A program made the translations under genes and the position numbers. From the NCBI GenBank assembly GCA_022559985.1, contig JAFJTR010000044.1, positions 186,001-250,000 of the forward strand: 64,000 nucleotides of DNA, in the 5' to 3' direction. This DNA is from Parastagonospora avenae f. sp. tritici 18332-5 (lineage: Eukaryota > Ascomycota > Dothideomycetes > Pleosporales > Phaeosphaeriaceae). A model generated the notes under the pieces. It was not told where the DNA came from and did not search any database. It saw only the letters and a list, made by a program, of their open reading frames with translations. Below are positions 42,376 through 54,541 of the stretch, piece after piece; position 1 is the stretch's first letter; every line of letters begins with the position of its first letter.

Positions 42376-44112
42376 TCATTGCGTGCTTGTAACGATGGGA
42401 GACTTCTGATCTTCCCAGATGCATCTATGACAGACGCAGTCTCCACCTAAAGCTCCAGCAGCCCATTCCCGTCGTTCCTTCACTGGTAGCCGAACATCGC
42501 AGTAGTGGCTGAACACTTCTTCGCCTTTCTTGATCCCAGGTCGTGTGCTAGGGTCCCTTCCTTCCCATTCAACTAGATTCTCGCGGGTCCAAAGTCTCAT
42601 GCTGCCGTCCCATGCCCACGCCACATTGGGATCGCAGCTATGGTTTGCAAGGCACCACATGGGATGGACAGCGCCAGTTTCTGGTCGGCCATCTAGACCT
42701 TGTCGAGCCGATGCCGTGCCTCGCAGTTTCGCAAATATGGTATTGAACACCCAAGTATCGTAGCGGTTGCTTTGCGTAAATATGTTGACTTCCATATTCT
42801 CCAACATATGCAATGGTGCAAGAACGTTGCTCTTGAAAGAGAAGGGGAGTGTTTGTGGTACACCTGCAAATGCATCTGCAAGCCGAGCGTCTGCACTGTC
42901 TTTCCAAATTTTGTCCAAGTCCTGGCCATGATAGTCGCCCCAAATGTAACGAATCTCTTTGAGCTCTAGTGGATGCAGCCCTTGGGTTTCTGCCAGCGCC
43001 AATGCTCGGACCAAGAGTGAAGTATAAAGAGCATCTGCGGCTTCGCTCGCGGAGACTTTGCCTTGTTCTACACTGACACCACACAGTGAAGGATGGTAGC
43101 TGTCCTGAGCTAGATCATGACACTCCATGGAGCAGAAAAAGACCACATTGCACTCGTCACACGAGACAATTTCCTCATGTCCACCCACAGAGTTATCTTG
43201 AGTAGTTGGCAGCTGGAGACTGCAGGCGTCGCAATAGTGGTCGTGTAATCTTGAGATGGAGGTCAAAAGTGATTTCTCCTCAAGAATGCGTTCTCCAGGA
43301 GGTATGTCTTCTTTTGTGAACACCCCAAGCTGTTTGATATGCGAGACCTCTGACGTTTCGGTGGAAAGTAGAGGCAACTCGGTGATCTTGACTTCCAGCT
43401 TCGGTGCTATACCTGCCATCTCTCCATTGAGAAATTCCAAGCACTCTTTAGAAGAGCGGTCCGGTTCATGATGATTCCATGGATATTGCTCGCGGCGGAC
43501 AAGCCCCCTCTCTGGGTAGTCGTCAATTTCTACATCCTTGAGATCCCAGCTTTTAGTCACGAAGAAGCTAGAAACCTTGCTTGACAAGTTCGCGTCGTGC
43601 TTCTGGAATGCTGCGTTTTCGGGAAAGGCTTTCTGTGCGCGGGCAATGTAGTCGAAAGCACTACGACAGCTCCCACAGTCTAGGAGACACCCGATCAGAA
43701 TATCATATCTGGCTCAATCAGTCAGATCAACGTTTCAACTATCGATGACACAATTGCTTACATACGCAGTAACCGAGCAATCTGTCCGAGCCCATCTTAT
43801 AGCACCTTCTTCTGCCTTCGAATCTTTTTCTTCGTGAACCGATAGCTGAGCAAGTACTTCCGAAATGTAGTCGTCCTTGGCTGCTTCGAGAGCTTCTTCA
43901 TGATACTCGCCTTCTTCCACTACTTCGTCTATTAAAAGAAGCGCTTTGTAAGCATCACTAGCAGCAAGATCGGGATATCCTAACTGCTTGTAGACTTTTG
44001 CGAGCTCCAGCCGATGAGGTATGCTATATGGTCGGTCTGGTGTGGCTTCTTGTAATGCGACAAGTTGTTGGGTGAGACCTTGGCGAGTGATGACTTGGTC
44101 CTGCTTGAGCAT
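42376..44112 (-). CDS. SET-domain methyltransferase with MYND-type zinc region (SMYD/Set5-like)
   Basis: The model is complement(join(42376..43708,43766..44112)), 559 aa, with a 57-nt intron (GTATGT donor, CTGAC branch). The N-terminal 100 residues look like TPR-type helices (YSIPHRLELAKVYKQLGYPDLAASDAYKALLL). Around residue 275 there is a split zinc region: CDACSLQL, then CDECNVVFFCSMECHDLAQDSYHPSLC, a MYND/post-SET-like arrangement. The SET core near residue 470 has NHSCDPNVAW for S-adenosylmethionine binding, then EEVFSHYCD and a closing CVCHRC cluster. Lysine methylation of histone or non-histone substrates is expected. It is divergent from the LisH-WD40 gene with a 245-bp shared promoter. 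Confidence 0.88.
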
Positions 44113-44357
44113 GAGCAAATGACACCTTGTGTTTTCTTTGCTTCTCACTGACTTCCATGTTGTAAAGTTTGTACCATGAACTGTTGGTTGCGCGGTGCTG
44201 CTATGAGAACTTTTCTGGGAGTGGCGGCGCTAATGTTATCGATAAGGACATCGTGAGATATCCCAAACCTGACGTCTCCATCCTATGCACCATCACGAGT
44301 CATTCTGTAAAGTAGTCTCATCTGCTAAAGAGCAAAGCTTCATCTCGGTTTCTCATC
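44113..44357. promoter_or_regulatory. Bidirectional promoter of SET/MYND and LisH-WD40 genes
   Basis: Only 245 bp separate the two ATGs (44112 minus and 44358 plus), so the promoters must overlap. No specific site is recognised. Confidence 0.5.
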
Positions 44358-45810
44358 ATGCTTCCATCAGCAGCGGAGCTGATAGCGCGTTACTTGAGAT
44401 CGAATGGATTTACGGAGGTTCGGATAACGTCATGAGTCGACCTGATTATCAGCGCTTACCGGGTCATAGACATTGAACAGCTTCGTCGCCGAAGCCGGTC
44501 TGCCTGCGGATACTGGGGCGAATCCAAGTGACTCCATCACTATTGAGTCGGTCTTGCAAGAAAAGAAGACTTTTGACACCAGCCTCAGCTTCGAAAAGCT
44601 CGGCTTGAACGACAACAATCGTGGTTGGTCAGAAAGCGCACCATCTGTACCAAGTGTTGTTGCTTCACTCCCGAGCCGGTCTAATATACTCCATGTGTGT
44701 GTCATTGAGCTGTCACTTGGTGTAACAGTGCAGCCTCAGGTTTACATTGCCGTCACTACGGCGGATAGAAAGCTGTCTTTACTCAACCCTACATCTGCCA
44801 CATACGAGGTCGCACACTCGTATTCAAACTTCACCGACTCGCCGATATTGGACATGATCGCCATAAACAAGCATCTCATACTGACCGCGTCAATGTCAGG
44901 ACGACTCAGCCTGTATGATACCGTCAAGAATGAGGTTGTCGATGAGAGAAAAGACCATTCAAAATACATAGTCAAATTGGCCTGTCACCGGGATGGTGAG
45001 CGGGTTCTGGTTGCAAGTGCGGGCTGGGACTCGAAAGTCTTCCTTTACGAGATCGTTTCTAATGCCGATAATTCGCAGCTTGGGAAGCCTAGGGCAGAAT
45101 TGTTACTGCACACCATTCCGGAGACACTCGCATTCGTCAGTTCACCGGATGATGGAACACCGATACTCCTTGTAGCCCGTCGCGATTCAACTTTCCTACA
45201 ATTTTATGCCGTCCCTAGCTCAGAGTCTCTGGAGTTGACTTATCTCGGGAAGCAAAACCTCGCACCTCATTCCAATGCCTGGATTGCTTTTACCCCTTCG
45301 GACGTACAAATTTGTCCCACGAATCCATCCTTGATAGCAGTCGCCACATCGACAACACCCCACATGAAGTTGCTCATAGTGAAGCTACTTGTACCCACTA
45401 AGCAGTCATCTCTACTTGACGCCGAATCTGCGACAGGCCCAAGTGGGACCATCACGCAAGCCTCCCAGGCCCGGGCCGAGCTCTTGGTCCAAGACCGGGA
45501 AGAAGCTGCAATTATAGTGAGCGTCTCGACCCTTGCGCCACAAACACAGTATTCGACACCAAGATTAGTTTGGCGGCCAGATGGCTCTGGGGTATACGTC
45601 AGCTCTGACGATGGTCTGGTCCGCGGAATTGAAGCAGACACGGGGAAACTCATGGTATCTTTGGAAGGGCATGATCTGGGTTCTAAACTTCGATGTCTCT
45701 GGGCTGGGGCCTTGAATCCTACTCAAGAGAGCGCTCCCGAGGTTCATGCTCAGCGCGAGTACCTTATCAGCGGAGGCTTCGATCAGAAGCTCATCATCTG
45801 GCAAGCCTAG
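44358..45810 (+). CDS. LisH and WD40-repeat protein
   Basis: The model is join(44358..44417,44470..45810), 466 aa. The first exon codes for MLPSAAELIARYLRSNGFTE and joins TLNSFVAEAGLP, giving a complete LisH dimerisation motif over residues 5-35. The 52-nt intron has a weak donor (GTTCGG) but the frame and the motif support it. The rest reads as degenerate WD40 blades: DSKVFLYEIV, GRLSLYDTV, DGLVRGIEADTGKL and a final blade ending SGGFDQKLIIWQA. LisH-WD40 proteins act as scaffolds, for example in ubiquitin ligase or chromatin complexes. The exact complex is not determined. Confidence 0.82.
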
Positions 45811-46910
45811 TGATGCGCCTTTTCAATCGCATCTGGCATCTCATTATCTCCTACTCATATGAAAAGGGCAGTTACGACAAGCCCTCCGGATCTGGCCTGC
45901 GATGTGTTGCTAGTGGATAGTGGCTTTCCCCCTCCGGCACACGATTGATATTGCTGACGTTGGATCAAGCCCACGAGCAGCGACGGGCCAATGCGTGCCT
46001 CTAAGCAAGCCATCAGAAACACACGCGTATTGTCTGTGGCTTTGATAAAAGCATCAAACTATGTTGTCTGGTATAGGGCACCTGTCCGATAAATTTCGGT
46101 TTGTCTATGATAGTCTTACGGGGATGGATTGCATGCAGATATGCTTTTCCCAGCCGGTGCAAGGGGCGCAAAATGGTGGCAACAGCACACGGACATCCGG
46201 CCGATCGGTACTCAAAACCTGAACCAGATTGCATCTCAGCGGATGCACGCCGAAAACTGTCTAGTTGATCGATCTTAGGGCCCATGCAAGGGCACGTTTG
46301 AGATGCTCTTCTTGGCACACTAAACTCCACAATGCGAGATATGGTGTACACCCCACGCTTTCGGTCTCGCCAACTTGCTGCCCGAAGCCAATGGTCGCTT
46401 GAGTTCTTGGATCTAGGTGTAACACCCAAAATATCTGTGGCCTTCTGGAAGTTCAGGGCTAATCACATCTCCGGGGAAGCGGGACGACACACTCTAGACT
46501 ATTACGGATGGAACGTAGTTGCCCACCCATCAGGGACACCTCATTGGTCTCCGCTATTGTATATGACAGTTAGCTATACATCCACTCAACCATCAGCGCG
46601 GGCGCTTGGACGTGGTGTCCACATATTGTAGTGTGCACGTCTCCTACTTGAAATGAACCAAAAGGCCTTTTCCTTCTGCAAACTCACCACACAAGTATAA
46701 GTATAACCCGGTTGTACCTACCTCAAATACCCGACAATCTCAACTATCGCTCATCCATTCCTCTCGGACATTATTATCCTGCCTCCGGATCTTGCGCAAC
46801 TAGCTTCCGCTGCACGCCTCAATTGTACTTCGACTCCACGTGCATTCATATTCCGGACAGACCAAACTGTCGGAATCATTTTCGTTACGCAGACCTTTAC
46901 GTGTACCACA
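45811..46910. other. Intergenic region
   Basis: No supported gene in 1.1 kb. A minus-strand frame at 46.0-46.4 kb starts at TTG and has no recognisable features. The region next to 46910 contains a CA/CT-rich leader-like stretch. Confidence 0.4.
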
Positions 46911-47902
46911 ATGTCCTACAGCAACAACTGGAAGGATGGAGATGGCGACTTCCTGCTGGTCATATCTGGTTCAACCCGCAGTGCACCTTATTTGACAGGG
47001 TGGCAAGAGTTCAAAGATCACATTCGGAAAGTGGTCAAAGAGCAGCCAGGTTGGGTGGATGTGTACTCCAGCCAAAGCCAACGTCGCGGTGAAATGCAAG
47101 GCTGGGCCAGACTGAGAGACAGAGAAGATGCCGACGCCGCCTACAGTACGTCTTGAACCCTCAGCCGTAAATTGTAGTCATGACTAACAATCAACGTGCA
47201 GAAATCTACTCGAGGTCGAAGGGAATGTTGGTGCATGTATGGGAGACATGCCGCAGTAACGAGGGATTTCGCATCCTCAGATGCAATTGCTCTACGCTAT
47301 TTTCGGAAGTGCCTGACGGGAATCATTCCGCGGGTCGCTGTGGAATTGACCTGGGAAGAGTCAGCCACCTGACAGGTGGCGGAAAAGCGACATACCCTCC
47401 AACAACAGCACCACAATACGTGTCTGCCCAACCCATCTATACGTATGGATACGCCACCACACAACCCTACAACATTCCGGCCATGTATCCGGGCTATGCG
47501 CCACCAACTCAAATGCCCGTCTATTCTGCCAACACATATGGAATGCCGGTCAACGTTCGACACGGGGCTGTGTTGACCGAAGCCAGAGGCATTTTCATGC
47601 AAAACTTGAGCTACAAGTGTACATTATCGGACCTTTACAGCCTGCTTCTTACTGTCGGTCAGCCCGTGGATTACAAGCTGCTCCGAGATACCCGCACTGG
47701 CGCTTTCAAGGGGCTAGCGACTGCCACATTCGGATCTCAAGACCTTGCCCAGAGAGCAGCTTACTGCTTGAATCGAGTGGAGCACATGGGTATGACGCTC
47801 AGTGTTCGTATGGATAAAGAGACAACGGCTGTTGGACAGGCTGCGCCATTAATTGTGGGATCTGACATGTACAGGGTAAGATCTATGTGCACTACCCACT
47901 AG
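46911..47902 (+). CDS. RRM-type RNA-binding protein
   Basis: The model is join(46911..47145,47202..47902); the 56-nt intron has donor GTACGT and branch GACTAAC. The N-terminal 75 residues form an RRM-like unit (DFLLVISGSTRSAPYLTGWQEFKDHIRKV). A Pro/Tyr/Thr-rich linker follows. A second RRM lies near the C-terminus: RGIFMQNLSYKC as RNP2, GAFKGLATATFGS as RNP1, and HMGMTLSVRMD as the last strand. After ACAGG at 47877 there is a GTAAGA donor, so a further small exon is possible and the true C-terminus may differ from the stop at 47900-47902. RNA binding is likely; the pathway is unknown. Confidence 0.78.
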
Positions 47903-50304
47903 ATCCTTGTTGACAGCGAGCAGTATTAGCGAGCTTAGATTCTGTAGTTTAACATTCCTTCATTTCCGTTAACCAGTCGAGTCGTTGTGTGATGACCAAA
48001 GTGGCTTGGCCATGGCCCGTGGCGTCAGGTGTTCCGGATTGTCGGGTTGCTCACGGCGTTGTGCAGGGAACATTCAGGGAACATTGTACAGAACGGTTGG
48101 CGGCCGGCGCGCGTATCTGGTTTTCGTTAAGTAACAGGAAAGTTATCCGGGACAGGGGCGTGATTGGCTTTTCTCGGCTATCTCAGATGTGTCCTCGCTC
48201 ATTATCTCATCCGGGCTGATGGGTCGACCCGCGCGGGGCCGGCCTAACAGGGGTACATTTTGCTTTTCATGTGGATATCCTAGTACATCCTATTACATCA
48301 ACCGCTTTCCGTGCGCAGCCTGTTCCTTCATATCCAAACGCTCACGAAAAGCCTCGCGGTGGTCCGATGTGCCTCTATTCGCTCATGGGGCACCCTGTCA
48401 CTTCCACTTGCATGCCACTGAAGCCACATACTCTCGCTATCAGAGCCGACAGGCTTAGGCGCTTAGCAATGTGGGAAGACACTGGCGCGCTACTGGGCGC
48501 TTGTTTGTCGTATCGCCCCTGATAGAGGGCGCCCGCCTGTCTCAAGATATCCTTCACCGTATTGCATGACCAACCTCTCATGGCCTTGGACGACTATAGT
48601 GTACTTTACCTAAGCACAGCGGACTTCTTCGGGGGCTAGATGTCATCATTCTTCATCGACCATTTGGAGGGCAGGTCTTAGCAAGACAACTCGTCTTTCT
48701 CTCCGTTGTAACACGTAATGGACCGCATGCTCATGATCGACAACAGCTCCAGGCCCAAATCACGACCCACTTCTAAACGTGTACTGGGCATGAGCATGCC
48801 GTACACCCATCGACGTTGGCTACTTTTGCGGAACAAATATCGGAGAGGTTAATGATCCTACTAAGATCAAACGTCGCACACAAGAGATCCTTGGCGTGAT
48901 GGCGCATTCTGGAGGTGTAACGACATTCCCGATATGTTTTAGAGCCATGGCATGACACCACGACCAGATCACTACTGTGTAATCTGAAATGCGTTGGATC
49001 CACGTCCACTCTGGCAATATCTCCGTTGTTACACCATGTCCACGACTATGTCCACGACTTCGCCCACTTCAATTAGCCTTGCAGCATGCATAGTAATGGC
49101 TTCGTAATAGCCAGAATACAAGACATGCTAGTGGGAGATGCCATGAGTCTCTACCCATGCTTCGTATGACCATTGGCTGCTTCGCCTGAAACTCGATACT
49201 TGGACCTCCGCGTGATCCAAGGAGAGATGGCAAGCGACGTGCAAGGGCCGTCCAAATCCGAGCTTTAGAGACTCTGCTCAGCAAGCGTGGGCTCTGTGAA
49301 CACGGGCAGGGGAGACTGTATCCAGCAAGCGCGCTATATTTGCAAAGGCTCTATGAAAACAAGCATCGGAATCCGTACCCAGCTGGCAAAATCTGTCAGA
49401 GACAGGCAAAAGCCCCGAGTTCATAATTGTCACTCCCTCTCCACATCCCGAGATCGTCGCGAACACGTTCCCAAAAAGTGCTGATCGCATCGTGCCTGAA
49501 TGTTGGTTTCAAGCACCGACATATATACGAATCCGATTCTCGGCAGTTTGTTTCAGTTGTGCCTGACCGGTAACGGTGATGGTACAGCATGAGCCAAGCC
49601 TGCATGTCCGGTGCTCCACATCAAGTCCACCACATGCAGGATTGACAACGGATACTTTGAGATGCCCACGAGGACGCTGCGCACCTGCATTGTCCTCGTC
49701 CGACACGAAATCCAGCAATGTGGGCCGCAAGCGAGGCTCAGCGGCTGTGGAAGAGGAACACGATATGCAACGAAGACCACACTGATGTAGGGAAGAAGAG
49801 AAGCGAATCGCGCAAAACAGTAAAGCGTTCGCATGGCCATGCCATTTTGAACAAATGTGCGACGCGATGGCACTGTTCACTAGCAGCGAAAGCAATAGTG
49901 AGGTGCACAAACTCGAACGAAGATTGTATGAGCTTGTCAACACTCTAATCTTCACTCAACGCTACAACTTTGGTCCGACACGCACTCCAATATCATGGCC
50001 TGCAAGCCAAGCCCAGCGGCCGTACAACGCGATAGCACTGTTCTGGGAACCCTACCTAGGGAGACCCTCCGCTTCGACAACGATCACCGACAGCGAAAGG
50101 AAAAGCGAACACCTTCAGCTATCATAGCGTTGAATCTTCATGCCATCCTCAGCGCCTATGCCACAGGATGGGTATGTCCTGGCAATTATTCCAGGAAACG
50201 CAATTCTCCCACGACCATCACCCACACTGAGAGAAAGCGTATCAAACAAGACAAATCGCCAATCGTGTCCCCATACAATTGTTTAACCTAACCTAAGCGC
50301 ATCT
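47903..50304. other. Intergenic region (2.4 kb)
   Basis: No convincing complete gene. Around 49.85-50.28 kb two overlapping plus-strand frames have protein-like stretches (EVHKLERRLYELVNTLIFTQRYNFGP; NLHAILSAYATGWVCPGN) but no family match, and could be gene debris. No tRNA or transposon ends are seen. Confidence 0.4.
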
Positions 50305-51854
50305 TCACACCCTCCACCCCTTCTTCTGCGTCCGCACAGTAACAACATACAACACGCCCAACCACATGGTCCCAAGCATCAAACACACCCCCGACCACAC
50401 CTGCACACCGATGAAATCCGTCCGCCCATCTTTTTTCTTCAACAGGGCGCCAGCAATGGGCGCCCCGATAAGCGACGCAATGCTGGATACGCTCCACGAC
50501 ATCCCCAGACGCGTGCCCAGCCGCGAGAGATCGGGCGTGATGTTGGCGAAGGCGGCGGAGGGGACGGTGACGAGTGCGGCGGAGAAGAAGCCTGTGAATG
50601 TTGTGAGTACATGTTTGTTTCATGCGTCGGAATGAAAGATAGAGACTCACCCCAAAGAATCGAAAACGCAATAAACGTGCTCTCCCTCTCGATACTAATC
50701 CAACACAACGCCAACACGCCGCTCGAAAATGCACACAGTATCCAGGTCACAATCGCGCCTGCAAAATGCGCTATCACGCCGGAAATCAGACGCCCGAAGA
50801 AACTCCCGGCTATAGCGAATACAAGCATGTATAGCGATAGGCTATCTGAAGTCCCCAGGCGCTCGCGCGCGTACGTCGGGATATAGAAGTACGGCACGAT
50901 GTAGCCGAGAAACGTGAAGAATGTTGAGGCAGTGAAGATGAGAAACAGTCTATCATGTAGGGCGGACTTGTCGAAGAGTGCTCTGGCCTTGCGCTTCGTG
51001 GCGAGCACTTTCGAGCCGGAGAGCAGCGCGGGGATAGATAGGCATGCAGCGACGAGCGCGACGAAGCCTATTGCGCGAATCGCCCAGGGGAAGCCGGCAG
51101 ATTTCGTGAGCCGGTCGAACATGATGATGTATATGACGCCGCCGACGGCGATGCCGCTCATGACGATGCCGAGCGCGAGAGCGCGTTTCTTGTCGAACCA
51201 CACACCCACGAGTGCGAGGGAGGGGATGTACAAGAGTCCCGCACCCAGGCCCATGCACAGGCCCTGGCTGAGGAAGACTTGCCAGTAGGTGGTGCTGAGG
51301 GAGAGCATCATGATGCCGAAGACGACGAGGAAGTTGCCGACGATGAGCATGGAGCGGAAGTAGCCTAGGTCGAAGAGGGGGCCGGACATGACGCCGAAGA
51401 ATATCAGGAGCCAGGCTTGCACAGTGCCGATCCAGGATATGGCTGAGGGAGTCTCGTTGCGTAGGAGGGTGCTGCGATAGTAGGCTTGGAAGGCGCCGTA
51501 GGTTAGTGTGAAGCCCCTGAGAGGATTAGTATGGTGGTTTGTAAGGGAGAGAGAGATAGGTGGTGAGGTGTACCAGATGTTCACGTATATGAAGAAGCCG
51601 CCAAAGACTTTGAGCCATGCGTGGAGGCCGCCGTCTGGTGGAGGAGGGATGACGGAGTCTGTTGTGACTGCTCTTGACAACGGATTTCGATCATTTTCCG
51701 CCTCTTCGTGGATGCCAGGCTCTTGCTTTTCCGTGGCTAGGTGTCCATATTCTTGTGCCGATGCCGGTCTCGAGACGAGTTGTTCCTCTGTAGAAGTCGG
51801 TCCACCTGCAACGGTTTCCTTTTCTTCTTCCACCATGTCCAATGTGGGTGGCAT
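50305..51854 (-). CDS. MFS transporter, monocarboxylate-permease type (1)
   Basis: The model is complement(join(50305..50591,50651..51516,51574..51854)), 477 aa, from ATG 51852-51854, which has an A at -3; an in-frame ATG at 51938 in a weaker context would add 28 residues. Introns are 59 nt (GTGAGT) and 57 nt (GTACAC, in frame and stop-free). After a hydrophilic 80-residue N-terminus come about twelve membrane segments with PPPPDGGLHAWL, the DGG-x-x-W signature of the MCT family, and GLCMGLGAGLLYIPSLALVGVWFDKKRALA. Transport of a monocarboxylate or related acid by proton symport is inferred; the fungal MCH-type substrates are mostly unknown. Confidence 0.87.
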
Positions 51855-52881
51855 TTTATCTGTCTGGGAGCCTTTGCACGCAGGCGCAGCCAAGCTCTTA
51901 AATAGCAGATTATTGTCGGAATTGATGCATCGAGTCATTCAACTGCAGTATTCCGAAGAGGCTAGTTCTCCCGCGAAAAGAGCTTCTGCAGTTCCGCCCT
52001 GCAGTTTCGAGGATGCGTGGCAGATGGCCTTAATTCATGTAAGCTAGCAAAAGCTCCAAACTGTCTGCAGCGCGGCGTTGGCATTATATGACTTCCCAAA
52101 AGTGTAGCTGCCGTCAATGACGATTTTCCAGCTATCCTGTTCGAGGTGTGGCGGTTGCATCAAGCGGGGACGGTTAGAACCGAGGTCGGCGTTGAGAGTG
52201 TCTAACGAGATCAGGCAAATAAACGAGACATTTCCGTCGTGGGGATAAGGACAAGGCGATCAGGATTGGAGTGCAGTTGACAACGCAGGACGCAATGTGG
52301 TTTTGGAACTGACAGCATCCTTTCGATAGTAGTATCATGTTTGAAAATGGCTGTAGAATTAAGTGTCCAGATCCTTTCTGGATGAGATTTGGCTTTCCTA
52401 CTTGGTTCGCGCTTTGACCGACAAGGCGACTCTCCAGATACTGTTCACTACATTGTTGGCCAAGCACCATCATTGGGTGCATTTCCCAACTCGTAAAAAT
52501 TTCTTTGTTCGGGCCCTGAACCGAAGCTGCAAGATTGAGGAGACTGAGCCTCCCGGCTTCTTAGTAAGTCCAACTCGAGTTACGTAGCCGAAATCTCAAT
52601 GATGCCGCTATCCGCTCTACTGAGCCATAGGAGAAAGATGCGGTCGTGGAGAAGTATGAGCATTGAAAAAGTTTATTCGAAGTAACTCCAAAAAGTGGAA
52701 TATTGACCTTCTCCTAGCAAGTTATAAGAGAAGCGCTGGTAAGAAGGCCTGATGTGCATTTTCTCGCAGGTGCCGTCAGTAGCGGATACGCTGAGGACAA
52801 GTCGTTCCGATGGTCGCCGGTATGTTCCTGTGCCTGCTCGCTGCGTGTGACGGATCGATCGAAAGAAATCCCCCAAGGTCT
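51855..52881. other. Intergenic region
   Basis: No supported gene in about 1 kb, which includes the MFS promoter and the 3' UTR of the SAP gene. Confidence 0.4.
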
Positions 52882-53742
52882 TCAGGACGCGGTAGAGTTG
52901 GACCATTTTGCCTTTCGTGCCTCAGCAGCGGCCCGGTCCTTGTCGCTCATCCAGTTGCCGCCGTTGGACCTGCCCTGCTCTTTGCGAGGCTCTCTGTCGC
53001 CGCCCCTGTTCCTGTTGTTGTCGCGGCTGTCACGGTTTTCGCGGCTGTCCCGGGGCTCGCGGTTGTCGCGTCGGTCTCGTCCACCACGTCCACCACGTCC
53101 GCCCTGTCGGCCTCCACGACGCTTGTTGTCGCCGCCATCATCACCGCCCTCGCGCTCGCGCTTGCGGGGACCGCGCTCAGGGAGAGCCTCGTCGAGACCT
53201 CGGGGGGCAGCGCTCTCACCGAACTTCTTCGCGCGCTCCAGTTTCTTCAGGCCCTCGTCGTCCTCGACCTTCAGGCCGAACTTCTCTGCGCGCTTCCTGC
53301 GCCTCTCAATCTCCTCGTCGAGGTTCGTGGCAGCGAGGCCCTTGCTGAAGTCGGGCGCGGGTTCCTTGACTTCCTCTGCCTTGGGCTCCTCACCCTCAGC
53401 AGGCGGCTGTACGGTCAAGTCGTCGGTTTGCGCGGGGTCGATATCGGCGACCTGGTTGGGGACAGCTTGTGGGTTGGACGCCTCTCCTTCACCTACAGCC
53501 CTCTCGACCGTCTCCGCATTGGATATGACGGGGACGTCGGCCTTCGCAGCGGGAGCGGCAGCCTCGTCGCCATCGTCGTCCCAGTCAATCTCGTCTTCGG
53601 CATTGGTCGCGGGTACCGTCGTCTTCTCGTCGTCCTTGGTAAGGCGATCGACCATGTCGGCCTTCTTGCCAGTCGCAGGCAGACCGCGGCTCTTGAGCAG
53701 TGCCTCGAGCTCGGCATTCTTCATTTTTGAGTATTCGGGCAT
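52882..53742 (-). CDS. THO1: SAP-domain RNA/DNA-binding protein (THO1/SARNP-like)
   Basis: ATG 53740-53742 gives 286 aa. Residues 5-40 are a SAP motif (MKNAELEALLKSRGLPATGKKADMVDRL). An acidic low-complexity middle is followed by a Tho1/MOS11-type C-terminal motif (RRRKRAEKFGLK, KLERAKKFGES). The end is an Arg/Gly/Asp-rich tail with RGG repeats, typical for RNA binding. The family couples transcription to mRNA export and helps prevent R-loops. The frame remains open for 156 codons further upstream, to an ATG at 54208-54210; this is presumably the 5' leader, because the SAP motif normally lies at the N-terminus. Confidence 0.87.
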   Translation of the reverse strand: MPEYSKMKNAELEALLKSRGLPATGKKADMVDRLTKDDEKTTVPATNAEDEIDWDDDGDEAAAPAAKADVPVISNAETVERAVGEGEASNPQAVPNQVADIDPAQTDDLTVQPPAEGEEPKAEEVKEPAPDFSKGLAATNLDEEIERRRKRAEKFGLKVEDDEGLKKLERAKKFGESAAPRGLDEALPERGPRKREREGGDDGGDNKRRGGRQGGRGGRGGRDRRDNREPRDSRENRDSRDNNRNRGGDREPRKEQGRSNGGNWMSDKDRAAAEARKAKWSNSTAS

Positions 53743-54541
53743 TTTGGGTGGTAGATGCGATCGGCGACTCAGGTGAGGGTGTTTTGGTGAGTCTGGCGCG
53801 ACGTGGATAGGGGGACGCGCAGCTGAAAGGTGGGTCTCGATCAGAGGTGGCTGGTACTGGTCAATGTTAGAGAGTTTCCACGTGATGGCGGGCGCAGGCA
53901 AAAGAGTGCGCTGGATCGAATTGTGACAAAGGCGCTGCTGCTTCTGTGATGGAGACAATGACAGGGCGCGTTGATGGGCGCAGCGAATCCTACGAGCACT
54001 GACCTCAGCCAAGCCGCTAGACGTTAGCGTGGTCCCTTGATATCCACTGAGGAACTGCAGCATTTCATAGGTGCACACTGTCACAGTAGAGGTGGCTTTT
54101 ACGGACAACGACCACAAGATCAAGATGCTTCCAAGGACATGCGTCGTTTTTGAAATCCACCGTGTTACATTCTCGCTGCCAGAACGACCGCGAGCGGTGT
54201 GTTCTACCATGACTAGACTCGATTGAGAGACTTCCGAGGACTCGACATGTAGACAACGTCATGTCTGTATATTCATCCAAAACGTTCAATCACGCTGATT
54301 GCAGCGGGGACAAGCTCTCTATTGAATGAGCCCCGCATGTTATAGCCTACACGTAGACTAGTGATACGCTGTATTACTTAGGTATGATGAGAGGAGAACG
54401 CAGTGTAACAATCCGAATTAGGTCGAGCTCCTACCCGACCCTTCCAAAGGTCGTCGCAGTCAGCCAGCATTGCCGGACCCCATGAAATCTACCCTCCATC
54501 AGTCCTGTTCTCGAACCTCAATCCCCAATCATCCCCCCTTT
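53743..54541. other. Upstream region of SAP gene and downstream region of MFS gene 2
   Basis: Part of these 799 bp is the 5' leader of the SAP gene with its unusual stop-free frame (53743-54210). No other gene is recognised. Confidence 0.4.

Noticed and set aside
46013..46429. 138-codon minus-strand frame between the WD40 and RRM genes
   Set aside because: Starts at TTG, without ATG near the start, and shows no coding character or family resemblance.
52810..53776. Long plus-strand open frames (306 and 340 codons) opposite the SAP gene
   Set aside because: They are mirror readings of the Arg/Gly/Asp/Ala-rich minus-strand gene; composition is low-complexity and no domain appears, while the minus strand has SAP and Tho1-type motifs.
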